Assembly: GCF_040222615.1 (NCBI RefSeq)
Contig: NZ_JAVKCQ010000108.1
Coordinates: forward strand, 27,197-91,196
DNA from: Haliea sp040222615
Lineage (GTDB): Bacteria; Pseudomonadota; Gammaproteobacteria; Pseudomonadales; Halieaceae
Direction of reading: 5' to 3'
Length of the DNA: 64,000 nucleotides
Shown: positions 35,875 through 44,902 of the stretch, in pieces
Layout of the letters: each line of letters opens with the position of its first letter
How positions within the stretch are numbered: position 1 is the stretch's first letter
The notes under the pieces: generated by a model
Seen by the model: the letters and a program-made list of their open reading frames with translations, nothing else
The model's database searches: none
Told to the model about the DNA's origin: nothing
Made by a program: the position numbers and the translations under genes

Positions 35875-35910
35875 GAAAAGCCCCTCTTTTTCTTTTATTC
35901 GGAGTAGACC

Positions 35911-38007
35911 ATGAAACGTTTCATGCCTCTCGCGCTGGCGGTTGCCAGTGCGAATCTGGCGGCGCAGCCGCTGCCTATCGAACATGTGCTGGTGTCGGCG
36001 CCCCTGCAAAAACAGGAAGCGGAGACCGCCCTGCCGGTCACCGTGCTCAGTGGTGACGACCTGCGCCGCGCCGCCCGCGCTACCATCGGCGATACCCTGG
36101 GTGACATCCCCGGCCTGGCCAATGCGTCCTTCGGGCCGGGGGTCGGGCAGCCGGTAATCCGCGGCCAGCAGGGCCCAAGGGTGACTGTGTTGCAGAACGG
36201 CACCAGCAGTGCCGATGCCTCGGCAGTCAGTGCCGACCACGCGGTCTCGGTGGAAACCCTGTTGGCGGACAGCATCGAGGTCCTGCGCGGGCCCGCCACC
36301 ATGCTCTACGGTGCCGGTGCCATCGGCGGGGTGGTCAATGTCACCGACAACCGGATTCCGCGGCAGCGGATCGACGGCTTCGAGGGCGGCGCGGAAATGC
36401 GTCACGACTCCGCCTCGGACATGGACACCACGGTGCTGCGTGGCGATGCCGGCAACGGCGACATTGTCTTTCACATCGATGCGCTGTACCGCGACTGGAA
36501 CAACCTGGATATTCCCGGCCTGGCGGCCCGTGAGCATGAGGACCACGACCACGATGAAGACGGCCACGAAGACCACGAGGAACCCGAAACAACAGACGGT
36601 TATATCGACAATACGGGTGGTCGCACCCGGGCCCTGACCCTGGGCTCCAGCTACCATTTTGACCGGGGACTGGTGGGGCTCGCGGTCAACCGGCTGGAAA
36701 ACAATTACGGCATTCCCGCCGGCGCCCACGATCACGAAGAAGATCATGAGCACGAGGGGGAAGAGCACGATGACCACGGGGATGACGGGCACCTGGATGA
36801 GGAGGGCGGCATCCGCCTGGAGGTCGAGCAGACCCGATACGACCTTGCGCTGGAGCTGACCGAACCGCTGCCCGGCTTCGAGTCACTGCGCAGCACGCTG
36901 ACCTACACTGATTACGAGCATGCCGAAATCGAGGGCAATGGCGAGGTGGGTACCCTGTACAGCAACGAAACCTGGGAAACCCGGGTGGAGCTGGTGCACG
37001 CCGAGGTCGCCGGGTTTCGCGGCGCCCTGGGCCTGCAGGGCAGGGTCGGTGAATTCAGTGCCCTGGGTGAAGAGGCATTTATTCCGGTTACGGATAGCCG
37101 CGATCTCGGCCTGTTCCTGATCGAGGACTGGCGCAGGGGTGACTGGATATTCGAAGCTGGTGTGCGGCTGGATCGCGATGAGCGTGACCCCGACGCGGCA
37201 AACTCGGGCAAGCAGGATTTCACCTCTGTGAGTGTCTCCGGCTCCGCGATCTGGAATGCCGGCGACGACTGGCAGCTGCGCCTGTACCTGGCCCGGTCGG
37301 AGCGCGCGCCGTCCATTGAAGAGCTGTTTTCCAACGTGGACGGTCTCGACCCCGAGGACTGGATCGAACACGCGGCGACCGCAGCGATCGAACTGGGCGA
37401 TCCGGAGCTTGATACCGAGGTGTCGCGCAACGTGGACCTGTCCCTGCACTGGCACAATGGCAACAAAGACCTCGAGATTACCGTTTACTACAACGACTTT
37501 GCCGACTACATCACCCTGATGAACACCGGTCTGGAAGTGGATGAAGTACCGGTGCTGGCCTACGTCCAGGAGGACGCGAAGTTCTACGGCGTGGAAGTCA
37601 ACGGCCAGTTCGGCCTGGGCAGCTTCGCCGGGGGTGAACTCCAGCTCGGGGTATTTGGTGACGTCACGCGGGGCACGCTGGATGGCGGCGATGCTGTGCC
37701 GCGCCTGCCGCCACGACGCATCGGCGGGCGCCTGAGCTGGGGCAACGATGCCGTCGAGCTGTGGACGCGGTTGGTGGCGGCGGCCGGCCAGGATCGGCCC
37801 GGGGTCAATGAGGAGCCTACCGACAGTTATACGCGCTGGGATCTCGGCGCCGACTACCGCCTGCCCTTCGGCGACAGTGAGCTGACCCTGTTCCTCGCCG
37901 CGCGCAATCTTGCGGATGAGGAAATTCGCCTCAGCACCTCCTTCCTGCGCGATGTAGCGCCGGAAGCGGGACGCTCCTTCGAGGCCGGGTTACGCTACCG
38001 GTTCTGA
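35911..38007 (+). CDS. TonB-dependent receptor with histidine-rich loops (ZnuD-like)
   Basis: A 698-residue outer-membrane transporter. It has a short signal peptide (about 1-18), a TonB-box-like IEHVLVSA at 23-30, a plug with VIRGQQGPRVTVLQNG and IEVLRGPATMLYGAGAIGGV, and a barrel ending GLRYRF. Two extracellular-type loops are very rich in His, Asp and Glu, at about residues 207-229 and 271-300. This pattern is known from ZnuD of Neisseria and relatives, which import zinc. Nickel, cobalt or another metal is possible. Its last 18 bases overlap the convergent GNAT gene. Confidence 0.87.
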   Translation: MKRFMPLALAVASANLAAQPLPIEHVLVSAPLQKQEAETALPVTVLSGDDLRRAARATIGDTLGDIPGLANASFGPGVGQPVIRGQQGPRVTVLQNGTSSADASAVSADHAVSVETLLADSIEVLRGPATMLYGAGAIGGVVNVTDNRIPRQRIDGFEGGAEMRHDSASDMDTTVLRGDAGNGDIVFHIDALYRDWNNLDIPGLAAREHEDHDHDEDGHEDHEEPETTDGYIDNTGGRTRALTLGSSYHFDRGLVGLAVNRLENNYGIPAGAHDHEEDHEHEGEEHDDHGDDGHLDEEGGIRLEVEQTRYDLALELTEPLPGFESLRSTLTYTDYEHAEIEGNGEVGTLYSNETWETRVELVHAEVAGFRGALGLQGRVGEFSALGEEAFIPVTDSRDLGLFLIEDWRRGDWIFEAGVRLDRDERDPDAANSGKQDFTSVSVSGSAIWNAGDDWQLRLYLARSERAPSIEELFSNVDGLDPEDWIEHAATAAIELGDPELDTEVSRNVDLSLHWHNGNKDLEITVYYNDFADYITLMNTGLEVDEVPVLAYVQEDAKFYGVEVNGQFGLGSFAGGELQLGVFGDVTRGTLDGGDAVPRLPPRRIGGRLSWGNDAVELWTRLVAAAGQDRPGVNEEPTDSYTRWDLGADYRLPFGDSELTLFLAARNLADEEIRLSTSFLRDVAPEAGRSFEAGLRYRF

Positions 38008-38508
38008 GGCTTCCCAGCCATACAGGCAAAGCTCTTTGTCGTCAGGCGTGAGCTGCACCATGCGCTCATGCCTGAAACCGAGACTTTCCAGCAGCGCCCG
38101 GGAGGCTGCGTTCGGCGGAGCGACGATGGCTACCAGCCGGGGCAGCCCCAGGGTGGTGCTGGCGTATTGCAGCACCGCCTGCGCCGCCTCTCTGGCCAAG
38201 CCCTGGCCACGTGCCTGTGGCAGCAGCGCGTAGCCTATATCCACATTGTCGAGCACTGGCCGTCGCACCAGGCCACAGATGCCTATGGTATCCCCGCCAG
38301 CGCGCTGGCGCATGGCCCAGAGCCCGAAGCCGTGCTCGCGGTAGCTTGCCAGCGGACCCTCTTCCAGGTAGCGCCTGGCGCCGACCTCGTCGCGGATGCC
38401 GCGGTCGGCGATGTTGGCAATGAAGTCCGGGTCGTTCACCAGCGCGAGGATGAAGGGGGCGTCGTCCAGGGTCAGGGGTTCGATGGTGAGGCGGTCTGTA
38501 TGCAGCAT
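37990..38508 (-). CDS. GNAT-family N-acetyltransferase (RimJ-like)
   Basis: A 172-residue acetyltransferase of the RimJ/RimL branch, starting MLHTDRLTIEPLTLDDAPFI. The acetyl-CoA loop lies in IGYALLPQARGQGLAREAAQ (about 106-125). LGLPRLVAIVAPPNAASRAL then LESLGFRHE is the usual C-terminal motif. The target may be a ribosomal protein N-terminus or a small amine. The ATG at 38508 is chosen because upstream codons have no domain match. Confidence 0.87.
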   Translation of the reverse strand: MLHTDRLTIEPLTLDDAPFILALVNDPDFIANIADRGIRDEVGARRYLEEGPLASYREHGFGLWAMRQRAGGDTIGICGLVRRPVLDNVDIGYALLPQARGQGLAREAAQAVLQYASTTLGLPRLVAIVAPPNAASRALLESLGFRHERMVQLTPDDKELCLYGWEASEPVA

Positions 38509-38638
38509 GGTTGTCCGGCTTCTGTCTGTGCAAGGCCACAAGCGTACTACAGGACGGCGCCAATGGCGCCCGGGGGTAAGTGAAATCAGGCGGGCGTACT
38601 GGTAAAGTGCGGGGTCGTTTCGGCCGGCGAGGCAGGGC

Positions 38639-39202
38639 ATGTCACAGCGCATCATTATCGGGATCAGCGGCGCCTCCGGGATAGTCTACGGAGTCCGCGC
38701 ACTGCAATTGCTGCGCGACTGCGGGGTGGAGACCCACCTCGTCATGACCAAGTCGGCAGAGCTTACCCTCCACTATGAAATGGACCTGTCCAGCGACGAA
38801 GTGAAAGCCCTGGCCACCAAGGTGCACCCCATCCGCAATGTCGGCGCCTCCATTGCCAGCGGCTCGTTCCGGACCGCCGGCATGCTTGTTGCCCCCTGTT
38901 CCATTCGCAGTATGGCGGAGATTGCCACGGGCGTGACTTCCACCCTGCTGACCCGGGCCGCCGATGTCGTGCTCAAGGAGCGCCGCCGGCTGGTGCTGAT
39001 GGTCCGCGAGACTCCGCTACACACCGGCCACCTGCGCAGTCTGACCCAGCTGTCGGAGATGGGCGCGGTGATCGCGCCGCCGGTACCCGCGTTTTATGCC
39101 AGGCCCGAGTCCCTGGACGCAATGGTCACCCAGACGGTGGCACGCGCGCTGGAGCTGTTCGATATCGATACCGGACGGGTGATGCGCTGGCAGGGCGACT
39201 GA
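38639..39202 (+). CDS. ubiX: Flavin prenyltransferase
   Basis: A 187-residue UbiX/Pad1-type enzyme that prenylates FMN to give the cofactor of UbiD decarboxylases. Motifs are IIIGISGASGIVYGVRALQL at the N-terminus, APCSIRSMAEIATG (about 82-95) and the active-site segment LMVRETPLHTGHLRSLTQLS (about 120-139). No ubiD gene is in the window, so the cofactor serves ubiquinone synthesis or an aromatic decarboxylase encoded elsewhere. An MFS transporter starts 43 bases later. Confidence 0.92.
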   Translation: MSQRIIIGISGASGIVYGVRALQLLRDCGVETHLVMTKSAELTLHYEMDLSSDEVKALATKVHPIRNVGASIASGSFRTAGMLVAPCSIRSMAEIATGVTSTLLTRAADVVLKERRRLVLMVRETPLHTGHLRSLTQLSEMGAVIAPPVPAFYARPESLDAMVTQTVARALELFDIDTGRVMRWQGD

Positions 39203-39245
39203 GCATGTCCCGGCGCGCGATCCCGGTTTTCCCGGCAATCGCCTG

Positions 39246-40436
39246 ATGCCAATCCTGTTCGGGGTTGTCCTGCTGGACCTGATTGGCTTCGGCATTGTGA
39301 TTCCGATCCTGCCGTTCCTGTCCCCGCAGCTCGGTGCCGACAAGGTCGATATCGCCCTGATCATCGTCAGCTATGCCGCCTGCGCCGGTATCTCGGGCCC
39401 GTTCTGGGGCAGGCTGTCCGACCGCCTGGGGCGCAAGCCGGTGATCATGCTGTGTCTGGGCGGGGCGGCTGTGTCGTATGTGATGCTGGCCCTGGCTTCG
39501 CAGCTGTGGATGATATTCGCGGCCCGGGCTTTCGCCGGGATCATGGCGGGCAATCTCGGCGTGGCCTCTGCCATGATGAGCGACATCACCACCCACGAGG
39601 GGCGCGCCAGGGGAATGGGGTTGATCGGCGCGGCCTTCGGCCTCGGGCTGGTGTTGGGGCCGCTGCTGGGCGGGCTGCTGGCAGGTGACAGCGGCAGCTT
39701 TACCTTGCCCTGCCTGGTGGCAGGTTGCATGTCCCTGCTCGCCATTTTTGCCGCAGCGCTGTTCCTGCCGGAATCCGTGACGCCGGAGCGGCGCGCCGCC
39801 AACCTGCGGCAGCACCGGGACGGCACCCGCCCTGCGACCCTCAGGATGCTGCGGCAGACCGGTAGCCGGCTGCTGGTGCTGCAATACGTGCTGCACGCAG
39901 CGGCGATCAGCTCGATCACCTATCTGGTTCCGCTGTGGCTGGGCGACCTGCTGGGCTGGGGTGCACGGCAGGTGGGCATCGTGTTCGGTATCCAGGGGGC
40001 AATCATGGTGCTGTTGCAGGGTGGCCTGCTGGGGCCGCTGGTGCAGCTGACGGGGGAGTGGCGACTATTGCGGATCTGCATCAGCTGCCTGATGCTCGGC
40101 CTGTGCCTGGCCGTGTTCGCAGGCAGCATGCCCTGGATGCTCGCGGCAATCTACCTCGCCATGTCGGGCGCGACCCTGTGCATGCCATTGCTCAACACCA
40201 TAACCAGCCAGCGCACCGCCCAGCATCTGCGCGGGCAGATGCTGGGCACCACGTCTTCCGCCGCTTCCTGGGGCCGGGTGATCGGCCCGCTGCTGGCGGG
40301 CGCCAATCTGACCCTGTTTGGCTATGCCGGGGCCTGGCTGGGGTGCATTGTGCTGGTGCTGTTCTACCTGGCCTGGGCCCTGGGGGCTCCGCCATCGCGG
40401 CATCCCGCCGCGGCGCCTACAGCGGCAGAACCTTGA
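39246..40436 (+). CDS. MFS transporter (TetA/DHA1-like)
   Basis: A 396-residue inner-membrane protein with about 12 hydrophobic helices. The loop 2-3 motif GRLSDRLGRKPVIM and helix-5 motif GAAFGLGLVLGPLLGG mark a drug/H+ antiporter of the 12-helix DHA1 group, and DLIGFGIVIPILPFL resembles TetA at the N-terminus. The substrate is unknown. It lies between ubiX and an SDR gene on the same strand with short gaps. Confidence 0.87.
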   Translation: MPILFGVVLLDLIGFGIVIPILPFLSPQLGADKVDIALIIVSYAACAGISGPFWGRLSDRLGRKPVIMLCLGGAAVSYVMLALASQLWMIFAARAFAGIMAGNLGVASAMMSDITTHEGRARGMGLIGAAFGLGLVLGPLLGGLLAGDSGSFTLPCLVAGCMSLLAIFAAALFLPESVTPERRAANLRQHRDGTRPATLRMLRQTGSRLLVLQYVLHAAAISSITYLVPLWLGDLLGWGARQVGIVFGIQGAIMVLLQGGLLGPLVQLTGEWRLLRICISCLMLGLCLAVFAGSMPWMLAAIYLAMSGATLCMPLLNTITSQRTAQHLRGQMLGTTSSAASWGRVIGPLLAGANLTLFGYAGAWLGCIVLVLFYLAWALGAPPSRHPAAAPTAAEP

Positions 40437-40461
40437 TCAACAGTGAAGGAGAATCCAAGGC

Positions 40462-41226
40462 ATGACGACCAACTTGTTTGACCTGAACGGGCGCATTGCG
40501 CTGGTGAGCGGCGCCAGCCGCGGTATTGGCGAGGCGATCGCGCGGCTGCTGGCGGAACAGGGCGCGCATGTGATCGTGTCCAGCCGCAAACTCGACGGCT
40601 GTACGCCGGTGGCGAACGCCATCCGCGAAAGCGGCGGCAGCGCTGAGGCCTTCGCCTGCAATGTCGGGGATATGGGTGACATACAGGCCCTGTTCGCCCA
40701 TATCCGCGCCTCCCACGGGCGGCTCGACATCTGTGTCAACAACGGCGCGGCCAACCCCTATTTCGGCCATGTGCTGGACACCGACCTCGCCGCCTTCCAG
40801 AAGACGGTGGACGTCAATATCCGCGGCTATTTCTTCATGTCGGTGGAGGCCGGCAAGCTGATGCGGGAGCAGGGCAAGGGCGCCATCGTCAATACCGCTT
40901 CGGTCAATGCGCTGCAGCCCGGTCCGATGCAGGGGATCTACTCAATCACCAAGGCCGCGGTAGTCAACATGACCCGGGTCTTCGCGAAAGAGTGCGGCGG
41001 TTTGGGTATTCGCTGCAATGCGCTGCTGCCGGGGCTCACCAAAACGAAGTTTGCCGGCGCCCTGTTCAGCAACGACGAGATCTACCAGGCCGCCATCGAG
41101 AAGATCCCCATGCAGCGCCACGCCGAGCCGGAGGAGATGGCGGGGGCTGTGCTGTACCTGGTTTCGGATGCGGCCAGCTACACCAACGGCGAGTGCATCG
41201 TGGTCGACGGCGGCCTTACTCTGTAG
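40462..41226 (+). CDS. Short-chain dehydrogenase/reductase
   Basis: A 254-residue classical SDR. The cofactor motif is SGASRGIGEAIARLL (about residues 15-29), NNGAANP replaces the usual NNAG, the catalytic serine lies in NTASVNALQ and the YxxxK pair in YSITKAAVV (about 157). The C-terminal YTNGECIVVDGGLTL is standard. It most resembles glucose/3-oxoacyl-type reductases; the substrate is unknown. AAGGAG lies about 11 bases before the ATG. Confidence 0.9.
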   Translation: MTTNLFDLNGRIALVSGASRGIGEAIARLLAEQGAHVIVSSRKLDGCTPVANAIRESGGSAEAFACNVGDMGDIQALFAHIRASHGRLDICVNNGAANPYFGHVLDTDLAAFQKTVDVNIRGYFFMSVEAGKLMREQGKGAIVNTASVNALQPGPMQGIYSITKAAVVNMTRVFAKECGGLGIRCNALLPGLTKTKFAGALFSNDEIYQAAIEKIPMQRHAEPEEMAGAVLYLVSDAASYTNGECIVVDGGLTL

Positions 41227-41230
41227 CGGT

Positions 41231-41926
41231 TCAGGGCGCGCTGCGCAGGTAGCCGAAGCCGCCCTCCTTGATATAGAGCTCGCAGTACTCGTTGCTGGTG
41301 GGGTGGATGGAGCCGCCGGCGGGAATACGCAGCCAGCAGTGGGTGCGGTAGTCGCCCCGCTCATCGCTGAAGCTGCCCTTCAGAACCAGGATCTCGGCGC
41401 CCTGGGGGAAGTTGATCTGGCCAATGGCGGCCGGCGTGTCCCAGCTTTCCAGGCGCATGAAGTCTGTGTAGGGCTCCTGGGCGTAGAGTTTTTTCCAGCT
41501 GGTGTTCTTGCGCACCGACGGTTGCCAGGGCCGGGCCGGGGTGTTCACGACTACGTGCTCCCGATCGGCACCCGGGTACTGGCGCAATTTTACAAACAGC
41601 AGACAGCCCTCGTTGGAGAAGGGCGCATGGCGGAATCCCTCCGGGTTGAGGAGGTAGGTTCCCGCCGGCCAGTCGCCGTGTTCGTCGGAGAAGACACCTT
41701 CCAGAACCAGGATTTCCTCCCCCTGGGGGTGATCGTGCGCGGGAAACCGTGCGCCGGGCTGGTAGCGTACCAGGGAGGTCACCTGGCCGGATTCTGCCTG
41801 GCCCACCCGGTGCAGGCGCTTGCGCAATACGTGGCCGCCAGGGCTGGGTGTCCAGTCCATGGCCCCGGTATCCACGACGACATGCCGGGAGAGGTCGCCG
41901 TTCAGTGCAGCACTGCTGTCATTCAT
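41231..41926 (-). CDS. Double-cupin protein (ChrR-like cupin domains)
   Basis: A 231-residue protein with two cupin repeats. The first contains RFPAHDHPQGEEILVLEGVF and the second INFPQGAEILVLKGSFSDER. The first repeat keeps the His-x-His-x5-Glu metal ligands; the second has lost the histidines but retains Glu. Similar tandem cupins occur in the ChrR anti-sigma family and in dioxygenase-like proteins, but no N-terminal zinc anti-sigma domain is present. Convergent with the SDR gene, four bases apart. Confidence 0.83.
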   Translation of the reverse strand: MNDSSAALNGDLSRHVVVDTGAMDWTPSPGGHVLRKRLHRVGQAESGQVTSLVRYQPGARFPAHDHPQGEEILVLEGVFSDEHGDWPAGTYLLNPEGFRHAPFSNEGCLLFVKLRQYPGADREHVVVNTPARPWQPSVRKNTSWKKLYAQEPYTDFMRLESWDTPAAIGQINFPQGAEILVLKGSFSDERGDYRTHCWLRIPAGGSIHPTSNEYCELYIKEGGFGYLRSAP

Positions 41927-42115
41927 GTTCTGGCCTGTGAGGTAAAGTCGGGTCTGCGATGGCAGGGGGCTTCGACTGCCGGGAGGGGCGGTTGTTCCCC
42001 CGGCGCAGGCACACATCATAATCCGATTGGGAGTCTGCAGAAACCACAGCAGCTTCCGCCGATTTCCCCTGTCCGCGCTGTTGCCGGTCGCCGGGTTTGC
42101 GGTATGCTCGCTGCC

Positions 42116-43090
42116 ATGGACAGGAAAGTTTTTGTTACCCACGAACTGCCGGGCTGCCGCATCCACGAGCTGTCGGAGCTCTGCGATGTCAACGTGTGGC
42201 TGGGTCCGGGACTGCTGCCCGCAGCCTCGCTGCGCGAAGAGCTGGGTGGCTGCCAGGGGCTGGTCTGCCTGCTCACGGATCGTATTGACCGGGAGCTGCT
42301 GGACGCGATGCCCGGGCTGGAGTTTGTCTCCAGCATGTCCGCGGGTGTCGATCATGTCGATGTGGCTGCGCTGACGGCGCGTGGCATCCCCCTGGGGCAT
42401 ACCCCGGGAGTGCTGGCGGACACTACCGCGGATACCGCCTTTGCCCTGCTGCTGGCAGCGGCCCGGCGAATCTCCGAGGCGGACCGTTTTGTGCGCCAGG
42501 GCGCCTGGCGGCGTGAGAACCGCTGGTCGCCGGACTTCTTTACTGGCAAGGATGTCAGCGGCGCCACCCTCGGTGTGATCGGTCTCGGCGAGACCGGGCA
42601 GGCGGTTGCGCGCCGGGGGGCGGCCTTCGGCATGGACGTGGTGGGCTGGAACCGCAGCCCCAGGGACGTTTCCGGGATCGAGCAGCTGCCACTGGAGGAG
42701 CTGCTGGCACGCAGCGACTTCGTCAGCGTGCACCTGGCGTTGACCGAGGACACCCGTGGCATGCTCGGCGCCGCGCAAATCGCCGCGATGAAACCGGGTG
42801 CCGTACTGGTGAACACTGCCCGCGGCGGGATTGTCGATGAGCAGGCACTGGCGGCGGCGCTCGCCAGCGGCGCCCTGTACGCCGCCGGGGTCGATGTTTT
42901 TGCCGAGGAGCCGGTGCCGGTGGACAATCCGCTGCTGGCTCTGCCCAATGTGGTACTGGCACCGCACATCGGCAGTGCCACGACCCGGACCCGGGCGCGG
43001 ATGGCGGATATCGCCGCCGCCAATGCCATCGCCGCCCTGCGCGGGCAGCCCATGCCGCACTGTGCGAATCCCGAGGTCTACGCGCGCTGA
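42116..43090 (+). CDS. D-isomer-specific 2-hydroxyacid dehydrogenase (glyoxylate/hydroxypyruvate reductase type)
   Basis: A 324-residue NAD(P)-dependent reductase of 2-oxoacids. The dinucleotide motif is LGVIGLGETGQAVARRGAAF (about 156-175). The catalytic arginine lies in NTARGGIVDEQAL, the glutamate in DVFAEEPVPVDNPL and the histidine in LAPHIGSAT. The exact substrate (glyoxylate, hydroxypyruvate, gluconate or other) is not fixed by these motifs. Start at ATG 42116; an in-frame ATG at 42104 is also possible, and neither has a clear ribosome-binding site. Confidence 0.88.
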   Translation: MDRKVFVTHELPGCRIHELSELCDVNVWLGPGLLPAASLREELGGCQGLVCLLTDRIDRELLDAMPGLEFVSSMSAGVDHVDVAALTARGIPLGHTPGVLADTTADTAFALLLAAARRISEADRFVRQGAWRRENRWSPDFFTGKDVSGATLGVIGLGETGQAVARRGAAFGMDVVGWNRSPRDVSGIEQLPLEELLARSDFVSVHLALTEDTRGMLGAAQIAAMKPGAVLVNTARGGIVDEQALAAALASGALYAAGVDVFAEEPVPVDNPLLALPNVVLAPHIGSATTRTRARMADIAAANAIAALRGQPMPHCANPEVYAR

Positions 43091-43121
43091 GTTGCGGTCG
43101 CGGGCCGTGTCGACAGTGGGG

Positions 43122-44003
43122 CTATTTACGCACCGAACTGCGGTAGGCCCGCGGCGACAGCCCCACGGTCTGCCTGAACAGGCGCGAGAAGTACAGTGCA
43201 TCCCCATAGCCCACCGCAGCCGCGATGGCTTTCACGCTCAGGTCGGAGCTGTCCAGCAGCTGGCAGGCGTACTCGATTTTCATGTGCAGGAAGTGCTTGA
43301 TCGGTGAGTAGCCGGTCAACGCCTTGTAGCGGCTGGCAAAGTGGTACTTGGAGAGATGCGCGACTGCCGCTAGCTCCTCCAGCTCCAGGCTGCCGTGGAT
43401 CCTGTCGTGCATAATGCCCTGGATCGCCTCCAGGTCCAGCCCGGTGGTGTGGGTTGCGCGCTGGCGGTTGGCTTCCAGTACGATCTGGGTGAACAGATGT
43501 CGGCACTGGTTGGCGGCGTTGATAAAGGCGCTGCTGCTGTAGCCGGTTCGGTTGACCGCCAACAGGGTGTGGAAGGCGGCAATCAGCCCGGGGGCAATAC
43601 CGGCGTGGATAACCGCCCGGCCTTCCCGGTAGCCGAGATACTCCATGAAGATCCGGCTGCTGATACCCTGGAAGTGGATCCAGTACAGGCTCCAGGGGTC
43701 TTCCTGGTCGGCGCTGTAGCTGTGGCCCAGGCCCTGGGGCAGCAGGATCAGGTCGCCGGCGCCTATGTCCTGCCGCTGCCCGCCGATGCGCAGGCGGCCC
43801 CGGCCGTCGACACAGTACAGCAGCAGATTGTCGTCGTGGCGCGGGCGCCGCATCCGGTGTCCGCGCGCCTGCGGGTAGTAGCCCATCGCGGTGGGATAGC
43901 AATCCCGGGTAAGCGGGTGGCGGTGCAGCTGTTCCAGCATGAACGCCGGGGTCAGGAAGCGCACCCCCTCGGCCGGCAGCGGCCACTGTGAGGTACTGCT
44001 CAC
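43122..44003 (-). CDS. AraC-family transcriptional regulator
   Basis: A 293-residue activator with an N-terminal cupin-like sensor domain (DDNLLLYCVDGRGRLRIGGQ, about 57-76) and two C-terminal HTH motifs (LEELAAVAHLSKYHFASRYK and VKAIAAAVGYGDALYFSRLF, about 190-290). The sensor resembles that of sugar-responsive AraC proteins. The start overlaps the stop of the DUF4340 gene by four bases, so it appears to be the final gene of the ABC-transporter operon. Its targets are unknown. Confidence 0.9.
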   Translation of the reverse strand: MSSTSQWPLPAEGVRFLTPAFMLEQLHRHPLTRDCYPTAMGYYPQARGHRMRRPRHDDNLLLYCVDGRGRLRIGGQRQDIGAGDLILLPQGLGHSYSADQEDPWSLYWIHFQGISSRIFMEYLGYREGRAVIHAGIAPGLIAAFHTLLAVNRTGYSSSAFINAANQCRHLFTQIVLEANRQRATHTTGLDLEAIQGIMHDRIHGSLELEELAAVAHLSKYHFASRYKALTGYSPIKHFLHMKIEYACQLLDSSDLSVKAIAAAVGYGDALYFSRLFRQTVGLSPRAYRSSVRK

Positions 44004-44902
44004 GGCAAGCCGTTCAGGCGCCCGGAGTCCAGCGTTTGCAGGCGGTCAAAGTCGTAGGCGCTGAGGGTGAAGAACAGGTCGTAGCGCTGGTCGTGGATAA
44101 AATGCTCTTCTTCCAGCAGGTAGAACGCAAGTTGCAGCGATTCCCCTGCGGTTTCGATGTCCAGGCTGAAAGCCGGTGCCGATACCGCCAGCGTGCGCTG
44201 CTGGTCTTCCGTGGCGATACCGTCCACCTGCAGGTTTGCCAGGGAAACCAGCAGGGCGTCCAGCTCCCTCGGTTCCGGCGCCGCACCGTTTGCTGCCCGC
44301 CAGTCCCCGTTGTCCAGGCGGGTCAGGGCGAAGCCGTCGCCACCGCGAATCTTTTCTGGTGTCGGTACCTGCAGCAGGCTCCGGTCCAGCCAGGCGTTAT
44401 CGGTGGCCGGGGCGTCAAAGCTGTTGAAGGCGATGCTGAAGATGGCGTCGTCCGCGGCGCTGCGGGCATGGATACGGCGAAACGCGGGTGCCGTGCCGAG
44501 GAATACAGTGCCCAGCTGGGCGTCGTCGGCGCCGATCAGGGTCACGCTGCGCTGGAAGCTGTAGCTGGCGACCTCAAATCGCTGCCTGGCTGCGACACTG
44601 GTGGCGACCGGGTAGCCGTGCCATTCCACTGCAAGCACCTGCAGCAGGCGCTCGACCAGGGCGCTGTCCGCGGGCAGGTCCTGCTGTGCCGGCAGCCGCC
44701 AGCTCCCCTCAATGCGCTGCAGGAAAGCTTCGTTCCCCTGGTCGTCGGCGAGCTGGATCGCGCGGACTTCGGCCGGGTCGATCGCCAGTAGCGGGGCCGC
44801 GGGATCCGCAACAAGCTGCGCCTGCTGCGGCCAGTAGACCACTGCGGTCAGGAACAGCTGGATCACCAGCACCAGCAGCAGGACACCGTTGCTGCGGGTC
44901 AC
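44000..44902 (-). CDS. DUF4340 domain protein
   Basis: A 300-residue protein with one N-terminal transmembrane segment (VLLLVLVIQLFLTAVVYWP, about residues 7-25) and a periplasmic DUF4340 region (LLAIDPAEVRAIQLADDQGN...). DUF4340 genes habitually follow GldG-type ABC genes, as here, and the four-base overlaps on both sides indicate tight coupling. A substrate-guiding or structural role in the transporter is inferred. Confidence 0.83.
   Translation of the reverse strand: MTRSNGVLLLVLVIQLFLTAVVYWPQQAQLVADPAAPLLAIDPAEVRAIQLADDQGNEAFLQRIEGSWRLPAQQDLPADSALVERLLQVLAVEWHGYPVATSVAARQRFEVASYSFQRSVTLIGADDAQLGTVFLGTAPAFRRIHARSAADDAIFSIAFNSFDAPATDNAWLDRSLLQVPTPEKIRGGDGFALTRLDNGDWRAANGAAPEPRELDALLVSLANLQVDGIATEDQQRTLAVSAPAFSLDIETAGESLQLAFYLLEEEHFIHDQRYDLFFTLSAYDFDRLQTLDSGRLNGLP

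Noticed and set aside
35098..36792. Long open frame (564 codons) on the minus strand
   Set aside because: Antisense to the NTF2-like, HxH/CxxC and receptor genes, each with a recognisable product.
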